Assembly: GCF_042665545.1 (NCBI RefSeq)
Contig: NZ_JBHTCM010000007.1
Span: forward strand, 124,001-188,000
From: Rhodocista pekingensis
GTDB taxonomy: Bacteria; Pseudomonadota; Alphaproteobacteria; Azospirillales; Azospirillaceae
Length of the DNA stretch: 64,000 bases
Direction of reading: 5' to 3'
The translations under genes were made by a program, and so were the position numbers. Of this stretch, positions 25,365 to 32,887 are shown piece after piece (position 1 is the first letter of the stretch; the number at the start of each line of letters is the position of its first letter). A model generated the notes under the pieces. The model did not search any database and was not told the DNA's origin. It was given only the letters and a program-made list of their open reading frames with translations.

Positions 25365-26285
25365 TTACGCCGCCCCGGCGCGGGCGAAGGCGTCCAGGGC
25401 GGCGCGGGCGACGGGGGCGCCCCATTCCTGGACGAAGTGGCCGGCGTCCGGCACCTGCATCGGCTCGGGGCAGCCGCGGATCTGGCTGCACAGATAGGCC
25501 ATGGCCTTGGGCGGGATCACCGGGTCCTGCATGCCCACGGCCATGAAGACGGGACCGTTCCACGCCGTCTTCAGGAAGTCGCGCGCCCGGCGCGACACGG
25601 CGGCGCCGTCCGCGTCCGGGCTGGCCGGCACCAGCTCGGGGAAGCGGCGCACCCCGGCCTTGTAACGCACGTCCGGGAAGGGCGCGCCATAGGCGGCGGC
25701 CTCGGCCTCCGTCAGCACGGGCGTCGCCCGCCGGATCAGCTTGGCCACGTCCATGTCGGGCTGGCTGCGGTTGTACGCCTTCCAGGCCTCGAAGCCCTCG
25801 CCCAGCGAATGCTCGCCCGTGCCCAGGCCCGTGTTCATCACGATCAGGCGGGAGAAGCGGTCGGGCATGTCCACCGGCAGGGTCAGCCCCAGCAGCCCGC
25901 CCCAGTCCTGGCAGACCAGGGTGATGTCGCGCAGGTCCAGCGCCTCCACGAAGCGCAGCAGCGAGTCGCGGTGGCGGGTGAAGCTGTACCAGCCGTCGTC
26001 CACCGGCTTGTCGGAGCGGCCGAAGCCGAACAGGTCCGGTGCCACCACGCGGCCGGCCTCGGCGAAGACCGGCAGCATCCGGCGGTACAGGTAGGACCAG
26101 GTCGGCTGGCCGTGCAGGCAGAAGAAGACGGGGCCGTCGCGCCGCCCCTCGTCCAGATGGTGCAGGCGCAGGCCGGGAAAGCCCGGCAGGTCCTCGACAT
26201 AGTGCGGCCGCCAGGGGAATCCGGGCAGGTCGTGGAATCGGTCGTCGGGTGTGCGCAGGGCTTCGGGCCTGTCGGCGTCGGTCAT
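25365..26285 (-). CDS. Haloalkane dehalogenase-like alpha/beta hydrolase
   Basis: A 306-residue alpha/beta hydrolase. The oxyanion loop HGQPTWSYLYR near residue 59, the nucleophile Asp near 125 in the CQDWGG elbow (Asp instead of Ser) and the base His near 283 (GHFVQEWG) match haloalkane dehalogenases (DhlA/DhmA group). These enzymes hydrolyse carbon-halogen bonds to alcohols and halide. The cap domain lies at about residues 160-210. The Trp of the oxyanion loop fits the halide-stabilising position. The substrate range cannot be read off the sequence, and an epoxide hydrolase-like activity is the main alternative. Confidence 0.82.
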   Translation of the reverse strand: MTDADRPEALRTPDDRFHDLPGFPWRPHYVEDLPGFPGLRLHHLDEGRRDGPVFFCLHGQPTWSYLYRRMLPVFAEAGRVVAPDLFGFGRSDKPVDDGWYSFTRHRDSLLRFVEALDLRDITLVCQDWGGLLGLTLPVDMPDRFSRLIVMNTGLGTGEHSLGEGFEAWKAYNRSQPDMDVAKLIRRATPVLTEAEAAAYGAPFPDVRYKAGVRRFPELVPASPDADGAAVSRRARDFLKTAWNGPVFMAVGMQDPVIPPKAMAYLCSQIRGCPEPMQVPDAGHFVQEWGAPVARAALDAFARAGAA

Positions 26286-26384
26286 GGGGGTCCTCCCGGG
26301 ACGGTTCTGGTTTTCCCGGAAGGGTGGCGGAAGCCGGCGGGCGCGTCGAGCGCCCGTCCGGACACCGGCCGGACGGATCGCCCT

Positions 26385-26960
26385 TCAGTCCGCCAGGCGG
26401 TAGACGTAACGGCAGGACGGGCGCTGCGCGCAGCGCCCCGGCAGGTCGGCCACGTAATCCCCCACATAGGCGAAGCCCATCCGCTCCAGCACGCGGCGGG
26501 AGACATGGTTCTCCGCGAAGGTGTTGCCCACCACCTCGCGGTAGCCGCGGTCGCGCAGCAGGTCCAGCGCGAAGGCCACGGCCTCCTGCACATAGCCCTG
26601 GCCGCGGAACGGGATGCCGATCCAGTAGCCGATCACGGCCACCGGCTTTTCGTCCTTCCAGCCGATGCTGCCCAGCACGGCGCCGTCCTCGCGGCGGCGG
26701 ATGGTGAAGTAGGGGCTGGCCGTGCCCCGGTCCACGATCCACCGGCGCATCGCCTCCTCCGTGCAGGGCCAGGGCATGGAGGCGGTCATCATGATGGCGT
26801 CCCGGTCCCCGCCCAGCAGGGCCGCGAAGGCGCCGGCATCGTCGGGACCCTGCGGACGGAACTCCAGCCGCGCGCTGTGGAAGACCGCCGGTTCCTTGGC
26901 CGCCAGCGGACCGGCGGGGCCGGCAACCATGGGATCGGCGCTCCCCGGCCCGGGGCTCAT
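26385..26960 (-). CDS. GNAT family N-acetyltransferase (RimJ-like)
   Basis: A 191-residue acetyl-CoA-dependent acetyltransferase of the Acetyltransf_3 type. It has the beta-strand FTIRRREDGAVLGSIGW, the acetyl-CoA loop GIPFRGQGYVQEA (R/Q-x-x-G-x-G/A pattern) and the closing ENHVSRRVLERMGF. This is the RimJ/RimL signature for acetylating N-termini of proteins or small amines. Its start overlaps the stop of the DUF29 gene by 4 bases, so the two are translated as a unit. Confidence 0.85.
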   Translation of the reverse strand: MSPGPGSADPMVAGPAGPLAAKEPAVFHSARLEFRPQGPDDAGAFAALLGGDRDAIMMTASMPWPCTEEAMRRWIVDRGTASPYFTIRRREDGAVLGSIGWKDEKPVAVIGYWIGIPFRGQGYVQEAVAFALDLLRDRGYREVVGNTFAENHVSRRVLERMGFAYVGDYVADLPGRCAQRPSCRYVYRLAD

Positions 26961-27445
26961 GCGGCGTCCCCCCGGATCAGAGCGGCCAGGGCATCGGGCT
27001 CGAACCCCTCGTCGAGCAGCAGGTCGAGCCCGGCGGGGCAGGTGGTGGGCAGGTCCGGGGCGGTCTCTCCGTACTCCGCAAGGTCCGCGAGCGCGTCACG
27101 CCGGGCCAGCCTCCAGGCCCGCTCCAGATCGAGACGCTGGCGCATGCCCTCGCTGAAACGGGTCAGGGCGTCGCCCTGCCAGGTGCGGATCTCCCGTCGC
27201 CAGCCGGCCGCCGCCAACGCTTCGGGCGAGGCGGCGAGCTTGATGCCGTGGCCCAGGACCCGGCGCAGCAGCGATTCCACGGTGCGCAGTTCGGAGATGC
27301 CCAAATCCTCGATCTCCTCGGCCACATGCTGGAGGTCGAGGTCGTTGGGCAGGTCCCGCCGGCCCTTCGCCAGACCGCGGAGAACCTGCGCCTGATGCTG
27401 CGACCAGGCGAAGATGTCGGTGTCGTATCCCAGCGGATCGCGCAT
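26957..27445 (-). CDS. DUF29 family protein
   Basis: A 162-residue helical protein with the DUF29 core: YDTDIFAWSQHQAQVLRG, then the conserved helices LDLQHVAEEIEDLGISE and RRVLGHGIKLA. DUF29 proteins occur in cyanobacteria and alphaproteobacteria and have no known function; several lie near nucleic-acid or toxin-antitoxin loci. It is first in an overlapping two-gene unit with the GNAT gene downstream. Confidence 0.85.
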   Translation of the reverse strand: MRDPLGYDTDIFAWSQHQAQVLRGLAKGRRDLPNDLDLQHVAEEIEDLGISELRTVESLLRRVLGHGIKLAASPEALAAAGWRREIRTWQGDALTRFSEGMRQRLDLERAWRLARRDALADLAEYGETAPDLPTTCPAGLDLLLDEGFEPDALAALIRGDAA

Positions 27446-27543
27446 CGGTCCCTCCGGCCGCGATGGTAGCGTGGCCCCCGATGCCGGTCCAGCGACACCG
27501 GTCCAGCGGCTGCGGGGCCGGCCTGGGCGCCGCTTCTGAACGG

Positions 27544-27575
27544 AAAACGCCGCGCGGGGGGCTCCCCGCGCGGCG
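27544..27575 (-). terminator. Rho-independent terminator after the prolyl oligopeptidase gene
   Basis: A perfect 12-bp GC-rich stem (cgccgcgcgggg / ccccgcgcggcg, loop of 4) is flanked on the side that follows it in leftward transcription by AAAA on the plus strand, that is TTTT on the transcript. It ends transcripts coming from the peptidase gene. Confidence 0.8.
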
Positions 27576-27635
27576 TCCTCTTCCGCGGAATGTCGTCGTC
27601 GAACCGTGCGGCGGACCGTCCGGAGGACCTGCCGG

Positions 27636-29783
27636 TCAGCGGTCCTTCGGCGGGTCCATCAGCTTCTGCATGAGGTAGACCCCTTGCAGACCGGTGATGA
27701 AGGCGCGCTGCTTCAGGTTGGCCGCCGCCGAGTGGCCGCCCTCGATGTTCTCGTAATAGAGCACCGGATGGCCCTGGGACTGCATCCGGGCCGCCATCTT
27801 GCGGGCGTGGCCGGGATGCACGCGGTCGTCCTTGGTCGAGGTGTAGAAGAAGACCTCGGGGTAGTCCTTGTCCTTCTTCACGTTCTGGTACGGGCTGTAC
27901 TTCTCGATGTAGGCCCGTTCCTCGGGGATGTCGGGGTTGCCGTACTCGCCCATCCAGGACGCGCCGGCCAGCAGCTTGTTGTAGCGCAGCATGTCCAGCA
28001 GCGGCACGGCGCAGATCACGGCGTTGTAGAGGTCCGGCCGCTGCGTGAAGGCGGTGCCGACCAGGAGGCCGCCGTTGGAGCCGCCGAAGATGCCCAGCCG
28101 CTTCGGGCTGGTGACCTTCGTCTTCACCAGATCCTCCGCCACGGCGGCGAAGTCGTCGAAGGCGCGCTGCCGGTTCTCCTTCAGCGCGGCCTGGTGCCAG
28201 CGCGGCCCGTACTCGCCGCCGCCGCGGATGTTGGCGACGACATAGACCCCGCCCGCCTCAAGCCACGCCTTGGACAGGGGCGACAGGTAGGCGGGCGTCG
28301 AGCTGATCTCGAACCCGCCATAGCCGTACATCAGGGTCGGGGCGTCGGCGGTCGGCTCCAGCCCCTTGCGCTTCACGATGAAGTAGGGGACGCGGGTGCC
28401 GTCGGCGCTGGTGGCGAAACGCTGCTCGGTGGTGAAGGGGGCGGCGTCGAAGCGGGCCGGCAGCGACTTGATCGCCTCCGGCGCGCCGCCGCCCGGCATC
28501 AGGTACAGCGTATCGGGTTGCAGGAAGCTGGCGAAGTTCACCAGAACGTCCGTGCTGAAGCTGTCGGTGGAGACGATGCGGAGGCTGCCGGCCTCGGGCA
28601 GGGCCACGTCCTTGCGGACCCAGCCGTCCTTGCCCGAGGTCAGCGCCGTCAGCCGGCCCTTCACATCGTCCAGCAGGGCGGCGTAGACGGCGTCCTTGGC
28701 GATGGCGACGGACTGGATGGCGACCGTGTCCGTCGGCGCCAGGATCAGCTCGGCGGTCTTCGGCGCCGCACCGCCCTCGATCTCCGCCAGCGGCACGGCG
28801 ACCAGCGCGCCCTGCGGCAAGGTCTTGCCGCCCACCGTCCAGGCGGCGCGCAGCAGCAGCAGCAGCCGGCCCTGGAAGGTGCCCTGCAACTCCACGGTCA
28901 GCGGCAGCGCCAGCTTCGTGGCCTTGCCGTCCTTGCCGACCAGATGCCATTCCTCGGTGAAGAAGTCCGGGCCGCGGTTGAGCAGCAGCACCGTGCCCTC
29001 CGGCCGGTGGATCGCCAGCGGCCGGGCCCAGACGTCGTCCTTCGCCACGGTCAGCAGCACCGGCGCCTTGGCAAGCTCGGTGCTGCGCTTCCAGAGCCGG
29101 ACCTGCCGCGGATAGCCGCTGTCGGTCATGCTGTCGGGGCCGAAGTCGCTGGCGACCAGAAGTGTGTCCTGGTCGGCCCAGGCGTACCACTGCTTGGCCT
29201 CGGTCAGGACGAAGCCGTCCTTCACGAACGCCTTCTTCTCGACGTCGAACTCGCGGATCACGGCGGCGTCCTTGCCGCCGCGCGACAGCCGGACCAGGCA
29301 GCGGCTGCTGTCCGGTGCCAGGCAGAGATGGCCCTGGTAGACCCAGTTCTCGTTCTCTTCCTTGGCCAGGGCGTCGATGTCCAGCACCACGTCCCAGTCC
29401 GGCTCGGCCGTGCGGTAGCTGTCCACCGTGGTGCGGCGCCAGAGGCCGCGCACATGCGCCTCGTCCTGCCAGAAATTATCGACCACGCCGCCTTCCAGCG
29501 AGCCGTAGGGGATGCGGTCGCGCGCCGTCAGGATGCGCTCGGCCTCGGTCCGCAGCGGCTCGAAGCGGGGGTCCTTCTCCAGCCGGGCGAGCGTCTTCGC
29601 GTTCTGCTCGCGGGCCCAGGCGATGGCCTTGTCGCCCTCGACCTCCTCAAGCCACTGGAACTCGTCCGCCGCCATGTCCTTGACCTGTGCCGTCTGCTGC
29701 TGTGCCAGGGCGGCCCCGGCCAGCCCCGTGCCGGCCAGCAGACCGGCGGCCAGCGCCGCGAGAAGGGAACCCGTCTTCGCCAT
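27636..29783 (-). CDS. Prolyl oligopeptidase family serine peptidase
   Basis: A 715-residue secreted peptidase of family S9A. A signal peptide (LLAALAAGLLAGTGLAGAALA) precedes an N-terminal segment (QWLEEVEGDKAIAWAREQN) typical of the family, a beta-propeller domain and a C-terminal alpha/beta hydrolase domain. The triad is S569 (FGGSNGGLL), the Asp of STKDDRVHP near 653 and H684 (GGHSA). It cleaves Pro-containing short peptides, probably in the periplasm. It stands alone, with a strong terminator downstream and a G-rich intergenic region upstream. Confidence 0.93.
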   Translation of the reverse strand: MAKTGSLLAALAAGLLAGTGLAGAALAQQQTAQVKDMAADEFQWLEEVEGDKAIAWAREQNAKTLARLEKDPRFEPLRTEAERILTARDRIPYGSLEGGVVDNFWQDEAHVRGLWRRTTVDSYRTAEPDWDVVLDIDALAKEENENWVYQGHLCLAPDSSRCLVRLSRGGKDAAVIREFDVEKKAFVKDGFVLTEAKQWYAWADQDTLLVASDFGPDSMTDSGYPRQVRLWKRSTELAKAPVLLTVAKDDVWARPLAIHRPEGTVLLLNRGPDFFTEEWHLVGKDGKATKLALPLTVELQGTFQGRLLLLLRAAWTVGGKTLPQGALVAVPLAEIEGGAAPKTAELILAPTDTVAIQSVAIAKDAVYAALLDDVKGRLTALTSGKDGWVRKDVALPEAGSLRIVSTDSFSTDVLVNFASFLQPDTLYLMPGGGAPEAIKSLPARFDAAPFTTEQRFATSADGTRVPYFIVKRKGLEPTADAPTLMYGYGGFEISSTPAYLSPLSKAWLEAGGVYVVANIRGGGEYGPRWHQAALKENRQRAFDDFAAVAEDLVKTKVTSPKRLGIFGGSNGGLLVGTAFTQRPDLYNAVICAVPLLDMLRYNKLLAGASWMGEYGNPDIPEERAYIEKYSPYQNVKKDKDYPEVFFYTSTKDDRVHPGHARKMAARMQSQGHPVLYYENIEGGHSAAANLKQRAFITGLQGVYLMQKLMDPPKDR

Positions 29784-29882
29784 TGTTTCTTCTCCAAGCC
29801 TCCTGCCGGGGGCGGCCGCCCCCCTTCCTCGGGGTTTACCATCCCCCGGAGGGTGGCGGAAGGACAGCTTCGGCCCCTGGGC

Positions 29883-29924
29883 GGGGGGCCGCTCGGGGGG
29901 GACGCCCGGGGGGCGCCCGGGGGG
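29883..29924 (+). repeat. G-rich tract, four runs of six or seven G
   Basis: Runs of 6, 7, 6 and 6 G are separated by loops of 6, 6 and 5 bases (ccgctc, acgccc, cgccc). This is an unusually strong G-quadruplex-forming sequence. It lies between the toxin gene of the PrlF/YhaV pair and the prolyl oligopeptidase gene. Confidence 0.85.
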
Positions 29925-29951
29925 AGGCGGTCCGCGGGCAGGTCCCCCGGC

Positions 29952-30398
29952 CTATCCTTCCCGCGCCGCGTCGCGGCAGGCCCGCAGCAGGGCGGGCCAG
30001 TCCTCCGGCGGGGTGCCGCGTGCGACCATGCGCCCGAACACGGCATAGGGATCGCCGGCATCGCCGTCCTTGCGCAGCCCGTCCGCCCCGTTCAGCCAGC
30101 AGTAGGCGATGATGCGGCTGCCGCTGTCGAAGCGGAAGAACAGCCGCCAGCGCCCGGTCGCGACCCGCCGCCAGGGTGAGAGTGGCCCCTTCAGCCGGTA
30201 GTCGGCCCGGTTCGGGTCGGCCGGCACTTCCACCAGCATGATGGTCAGCAGCCGGCCCAGCAGCTTGGCGTTGGGATGGTGGACATATCCCACCGGGTCC
30301 GCCGCGCGCAGCCGGCGGACACTGTCGGCCAGCCGGTCCAGGCTCTCCGTCAGAGCGGGATATTCCAGCAGGCGCCAGCCGTTGCGGATGACAGGCAT
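29952..30398 (-). CDS. YhaV-type toxin
   Basis: A 148-residue protein of the YhaV (RelE-superfamily) toxin family of ribosome-dependent or free mRNA endonucleases. Family blocks are GWRLLEYPALTESLDRL at the start, HPNAKLLGRLL, EVPADPNRADYRLKG, RRVATGRWRLFFRFDSGSRI and KDGDAGDPYAVFGRMV. The PrlF-type antitoxin gene lies 14 bases upstream on the same strand, the normal order for PrlF-YhaV modules. It is full length compared with E. coli YhaV (about 154 residues). Confidence 0.88.
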   Translation of the reverse strand: MPVIRNGWRLLEYPALTESLDRLADSVRRLRAADPVGYVHHPNAKLLGRLLTIMLVEVPADPNRADYRLKGPLSPWRRVATGRWRLFFRFDSGSRIIAYCWLNGADGLRKDGDAGDPYAVFGRMVARGTPPEDWPALLRACRDAAREG

Positions 30399-30412
30399 CG
30401 CCCGCGCGGCCC

Positions 30413-30772
30413 TCAGAACGACGCACCGTCCAGGTCGTCGTCGTCGCCCACGGTGACGCCGGCGACCAGTTCCCGCATCTCCGCCAGCCGCTCCTCGGAC
30501 AGGTCGCGCAACTGGCGGGCGTCGGCTTCGATGAAGGACAGCCAGGCCGCCAGCATCGGGTCGGCAGCGTCCTCCGCCGCGCTCTCCGCGGGCGGCTCCT
30601 GCGCCACGACCAGCATGACGCCGGGTCCGACCACCCGCGCCTTCAGGGCGCCGCGGAACTCCGGATGGCGGCGGAACAGCGCCTTGTCGAAGCGCAGCGC
30701 CTCCGAATTGCCGGCGGTCGTGCCACGGCCCTGGTAGTCGGTGCTGTCGGTGTGGCCACTGCGCCCGGTCAT
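30413..30772 (-). CDS. PrlF-type antitoxin
   Basis: A 119-residue protein paired with the YhaV-like toxin. The first half has the AbrB-like Gly/Arg-rich character with a short core; the second half is a strongly acidic helical tail (about residues 65-119, ending DDDDLDGASF) suited to neutralising the basic toxin. The ATG at MTGRSGHTDSTDY was chosen because it follows ggggaggggtt; the open frame extends 23 codons further upstream. It should repress its own promoter with the toxin; repeated GTACG sites lie just upstream. Confidence 0.75.
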   Translation of the reverse strand: MTGRSGHTDSTDYQGRGTTAGNSEALRFDKALFRRHPEFRGALKARVVGPGVMLVVAQEPPAESAAEDAADPMLAAWLSFIEADARQLRDLSEERLAEMRELVAGVTVGDDDDLDGASF

Positions 30773-30794
30773 GTCAAACCCCTCCCCGCCGGCA

Positions 30795-30826
30795 GTACGG
30801 ATGCCGGATGTACGAACAAGAGTACG
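30795..30826 (-). promoter_or_regulatory. Candidate operator of the PrlF/YhaV module (three GTACG copies)
   Basis: GTACG occurs at 30795, 30810 and 30822 in the region just upstream of the antitoxin start, with 15- and 12-base spacing. The last two bracket GAACAAGA as a GTAC...GTAC pair. Repeated short sites at this position suit autoregulation by the antitoxin-toxin complex. Confidence 0.3.
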
Positions 30827-30871
30827 CACGCCGCCGGGCAAGGGTCAAGGACGCTTCCGTCCGCGGACGCC

Positions 30872-31840
30872 TCAGTCCGCGAACGCCTCGTCCCAGGTGC
30901 CGCGGGTGGCGGCCTTGCTGTACTCGGTGGCGCGGTTCTCGAAGAAGTTGGTGTGCTCGATGCCGTTCAGGATGGCGTCCATCCAGGGCAGGGGGTTCTT
31001 CTCGATCCGGTAGACCGGCTCCAGGCCCAACTGGCCCAGCCGGCGGTCGGCGATCCAGCGGATGTAGCGCTTCACATCCTCGGCGGTCATGCCCTCCACC
31101 GGGCCCATCTCGAAGGCCAGGTCGATGAAGGCGTCCTCATGGTGGACGATCGTCTCGCAGCAGACGGTCAGCTCGCGCTGGAACGCCTCGGTCCAGACCT
31201 GCGGGTTCTCGTTCACGAAGGTGCGGAACAGCTTGATCATCGAGAGCGTGTGCAGCGTCTCGTCGCGCACCGACCAGGTGACGATCTGGCCCATCCCCTT
31301 CATCTTGTTGAAGCGGGGGAAGTTCATCAGGATCGCGAAGCTGGCGAACAGTTGCAGCCCCTCGGTGAAGGCGCCGAACACGGCCAGGGTCTTGGCGATG
31401 TCCTCCAGGCTGTCGACGTTGAAGCCCTGCATGTAGTCGTACTTGTCCTTCATCTCCTTGTAGCGGAGGAAGGCCGAGTACTCGATCTCCGGCATGCCGA
31501 TCGTGTCCAGCAGGTGGCTGTAGGCCGCGATGTGGACCGTCTCCATGGCGGAGAAGGCGGCCAGCATCATGCAGACTTCGGTCGGCTGGAAGACGCGGCT
31601 GTAGTGCCGCATGTAGCAGTTGTTCACCTCCACGTCGGCCTGCGTGAAGAAGCGGAAGATCTGCGTCAGCAGGTTCCGCTCGGCCTCCGTCAGCTTCTGC
31701 CGCCAGTCCTTCACGTCGTCGGCCAGCGGCACCTCCTCCGGCAGCCAGTGGATGCGCTGCTGCGTCAGCCACGCCTCGTAGGCCCAGGGATAGCGGAAGG
31801 GCTTGTAGACCGGATTGGGCGTCAGCAGGGGGGAGGCCAT
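30872..31840 (-). CDS. nrdB: Ribonucleoside-diphosphate reductase, beta subunit
   Basis: A 322-residue radical-generating subunit of class I ribonucleotide reductase. Start LLTPNPVYKPFRYPWAYEAW and WLPEEVPLADD match NrdB of alphaproteobacteria. The di-iron ligands (for example Glu100 and His103 in METVH) and the radical tyrosine at 107 (HIAAYSHLL) are present, which argues for class Ia. The ATG at MASPLLTP was chosen; another ATG three codons upstream also fits. It converges with nrdA across an accessory block, so the two subunits are transcribed separately. Confidence 0.93.
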   Translation of the reverse strand: MASPLLTPNPVYKPFRYPWAYEAWLTQQRIHWLPEEVPLADDVKDWRQKLTEAERNLLTQIFRFFTQADVEVNNCYMRHYSRVFQPTEVCMMLAAFSAMETVHIAAYSHLLDTIGMPEIEYSAFLRYKEMKDKYDYMQGFNVDSLEDIAKTLAVFGAFTEGLQLFASFAILMNFPRFNKMKGMGQIVTWSVRDETLHTLSMIKLFRTFVNENPQVWTEAFQRELTVCCETIVHHEDAFIDLAFEMGPVEGMTAEDVKRYIRWIADRRLGQLGLEPVYRIEKNPLPWMDAILNGIEHTNFFENRATEYSKAATRGTWDEAFAD

Positions 31841-31850
31841 GGCGTCCATA

Positions 31851-31860
31851 CTATATCTAG
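31851..31860 (-). promoter_or_regulatory. NrdR box in front of nrdB
   Basis: CTATATCTAG matches 9 of 10 core positions of the NrdR consensus CwAtATaTwG. It lies 11 bases before the chosen nrdB start and directly before the alternative start. No second box at the expected spacing was found. Confidence 0.6.
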
Positions 31861-31950
31861 GGGGTGGTGCGGTAAGATAGCACAGCATAGGCCCCAGGGA
31901 AGGGCTTCTGCCCGTCTCCCCCTGTGGAAAGCGGGGGCGGTTCCCGGCGC

Positions 31951-32589
31951 TCAGCGCCGCCGCGGGTCCTGGGCGCGGGTCGCGGCCTCCAGCGTGCGGG
32001 CAGCGAGGGCCTGCACCTCCTCCGGCGTCAGGCGGCCGTCGCCGTCCGCATCGGCGGCGGCGAAGCGCGCCTCCGCCTGGGTCCGCAGCTCCGCTGCCGT
32101 CACCTGGAAGTCGGCATCCGTGTCGGCCGACATCACGGCGTCCAGGCGGGGCCGGGCCCGGCTGCGGGCGGCACGCTCGCGCGGGACGACGCCTGCCGCG
32201 CCCGGATCGCCGCCCGGCGCCCCTTCCGCCCCCGGCCGTCCGCCCCCGGCCGGGGGCGGCGGGGCGCGGAACGGGGAGCGCAGGCGGTACTCTGTCAGTT
32301 CGGCGGCGGTGATGCGGCCGTCGCGGTTCAGGTCGAAGGCGGCGAAGGCGCGGTCGGTGTCGGCCAGGAGTTCGATCCGGTCCACGACGCCGTCGCCGTT
32401 GCGGTCGGCCCTGCGGAACCAGTCGGTCAGCGCGGCGCGGTAGGCGTCCGGGTCCGGGGTGGGGGCGGACAGCGGCTCCCCCGCCGGACTCAGGGCCGTC
32501 AGGCGGGGGCGCGGGGCCTGCGGATCGGGACCGGCGGCGCAGGCGGCGAGCAGCAGGGTCAGCGCGGCGAGGGCGGGAAGCTGGCGCAT
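31951..32589 (-). CDS. EF-hand lipoprotein
   Basis: A 212-residue protein with a lipobox (LLLAACAAG, Cys near residue 17) and four EF-hand-like loops: DRNGDGVVDRIE, DLNRDGRITAAE, DTDADFQVTAAE (degenerate) and DADGDGRLTPEE. The pairs sit at about residues 60-100 and 155-200, separated by a Pro/Gly-rich linker. It is probably a calcium-binding outer-membrane or periplasmic lipoprotein of unknown role. Confidence 0.85.
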   Translation of the reverse strand: MRQLPALAALTLLLAACAAGPDPQAPRPRLTALSPAGEPLSAPTPDPDAYRAALTDWFRRADRNGDGVVDRIELLADTDRAFAAFDLNRDGRITAAELTEYRLRSPFRAPPPPAGGGRPGAEGAPGGDPGAAGVVPRERAARSRARPRLDAVMSADTDADFQVTAAELRTQAEARFAAADADGDGRLTPEEVQALAARTLEAATRAQDPRRR

Positions 32590-32608
32590 GGGCGGCGGGT
32601 CTCGGCTT

Positions 32609-32738
32609 CGGCGCGCGAGCGCCGGGAAGGGGGACGGCGCGTCAGCGCCAGGAAAAGGTGGCGGCGCGCGAGCGCCGGGAATGGACGACGGCGCGACGGC
32701 GCCGGGGAAGGGACGGCGGCGGGTGAGCGCCGGGGAAC
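32609..32738 (+). repeat. Five 27-base tandem repeats with internal dyad symmetry
   Basis: Five units start at about 32609, 32635, 32662, 32689 and 32717 (periods 26, 27, 27, 28). The unit is cGGCGCGcgAGCGCCgGGAA followed by a gggga-type spacer, and each contains a GGCGC...GCGCC inverted repeat. It lies in the 298-base gap between the EF-hand lipoprotein and the HAD phosphatase, upstream of both. No coding function is visible there. Confidence 0.8.
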
Positions 32739-32887
32739 GGGCGGGACCTCAGCTTACACGTCGGCCGCGGCGGCGAGTAGCCTTCCGGGCGGGCTGCCCG
32801 CGCACGGGCCGGCATTTCGCAGGTGCGCACGGGGGCGGTGCAGGTTAAAGCTGGCGATCCACCCGCCCCACCGCCCCGCTGCCCGGC

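Noticed and set aside
23266..26742. A very long leftward open frame opposite nrdA
   Set aside because: Arg/Ala/Gly-rich shadow of the strongly conserved nrdA and dehalogenase genes in another phase.
27606..30179. An 857-codon rightward open frame opposite the prolyl oligopeptidase gene
   Set aside because: It is a GC-driven shadow: composition is Arg/Gly/Gln/His-rich with no domain, while the opposite strand encodes a complete S9 peptidase.
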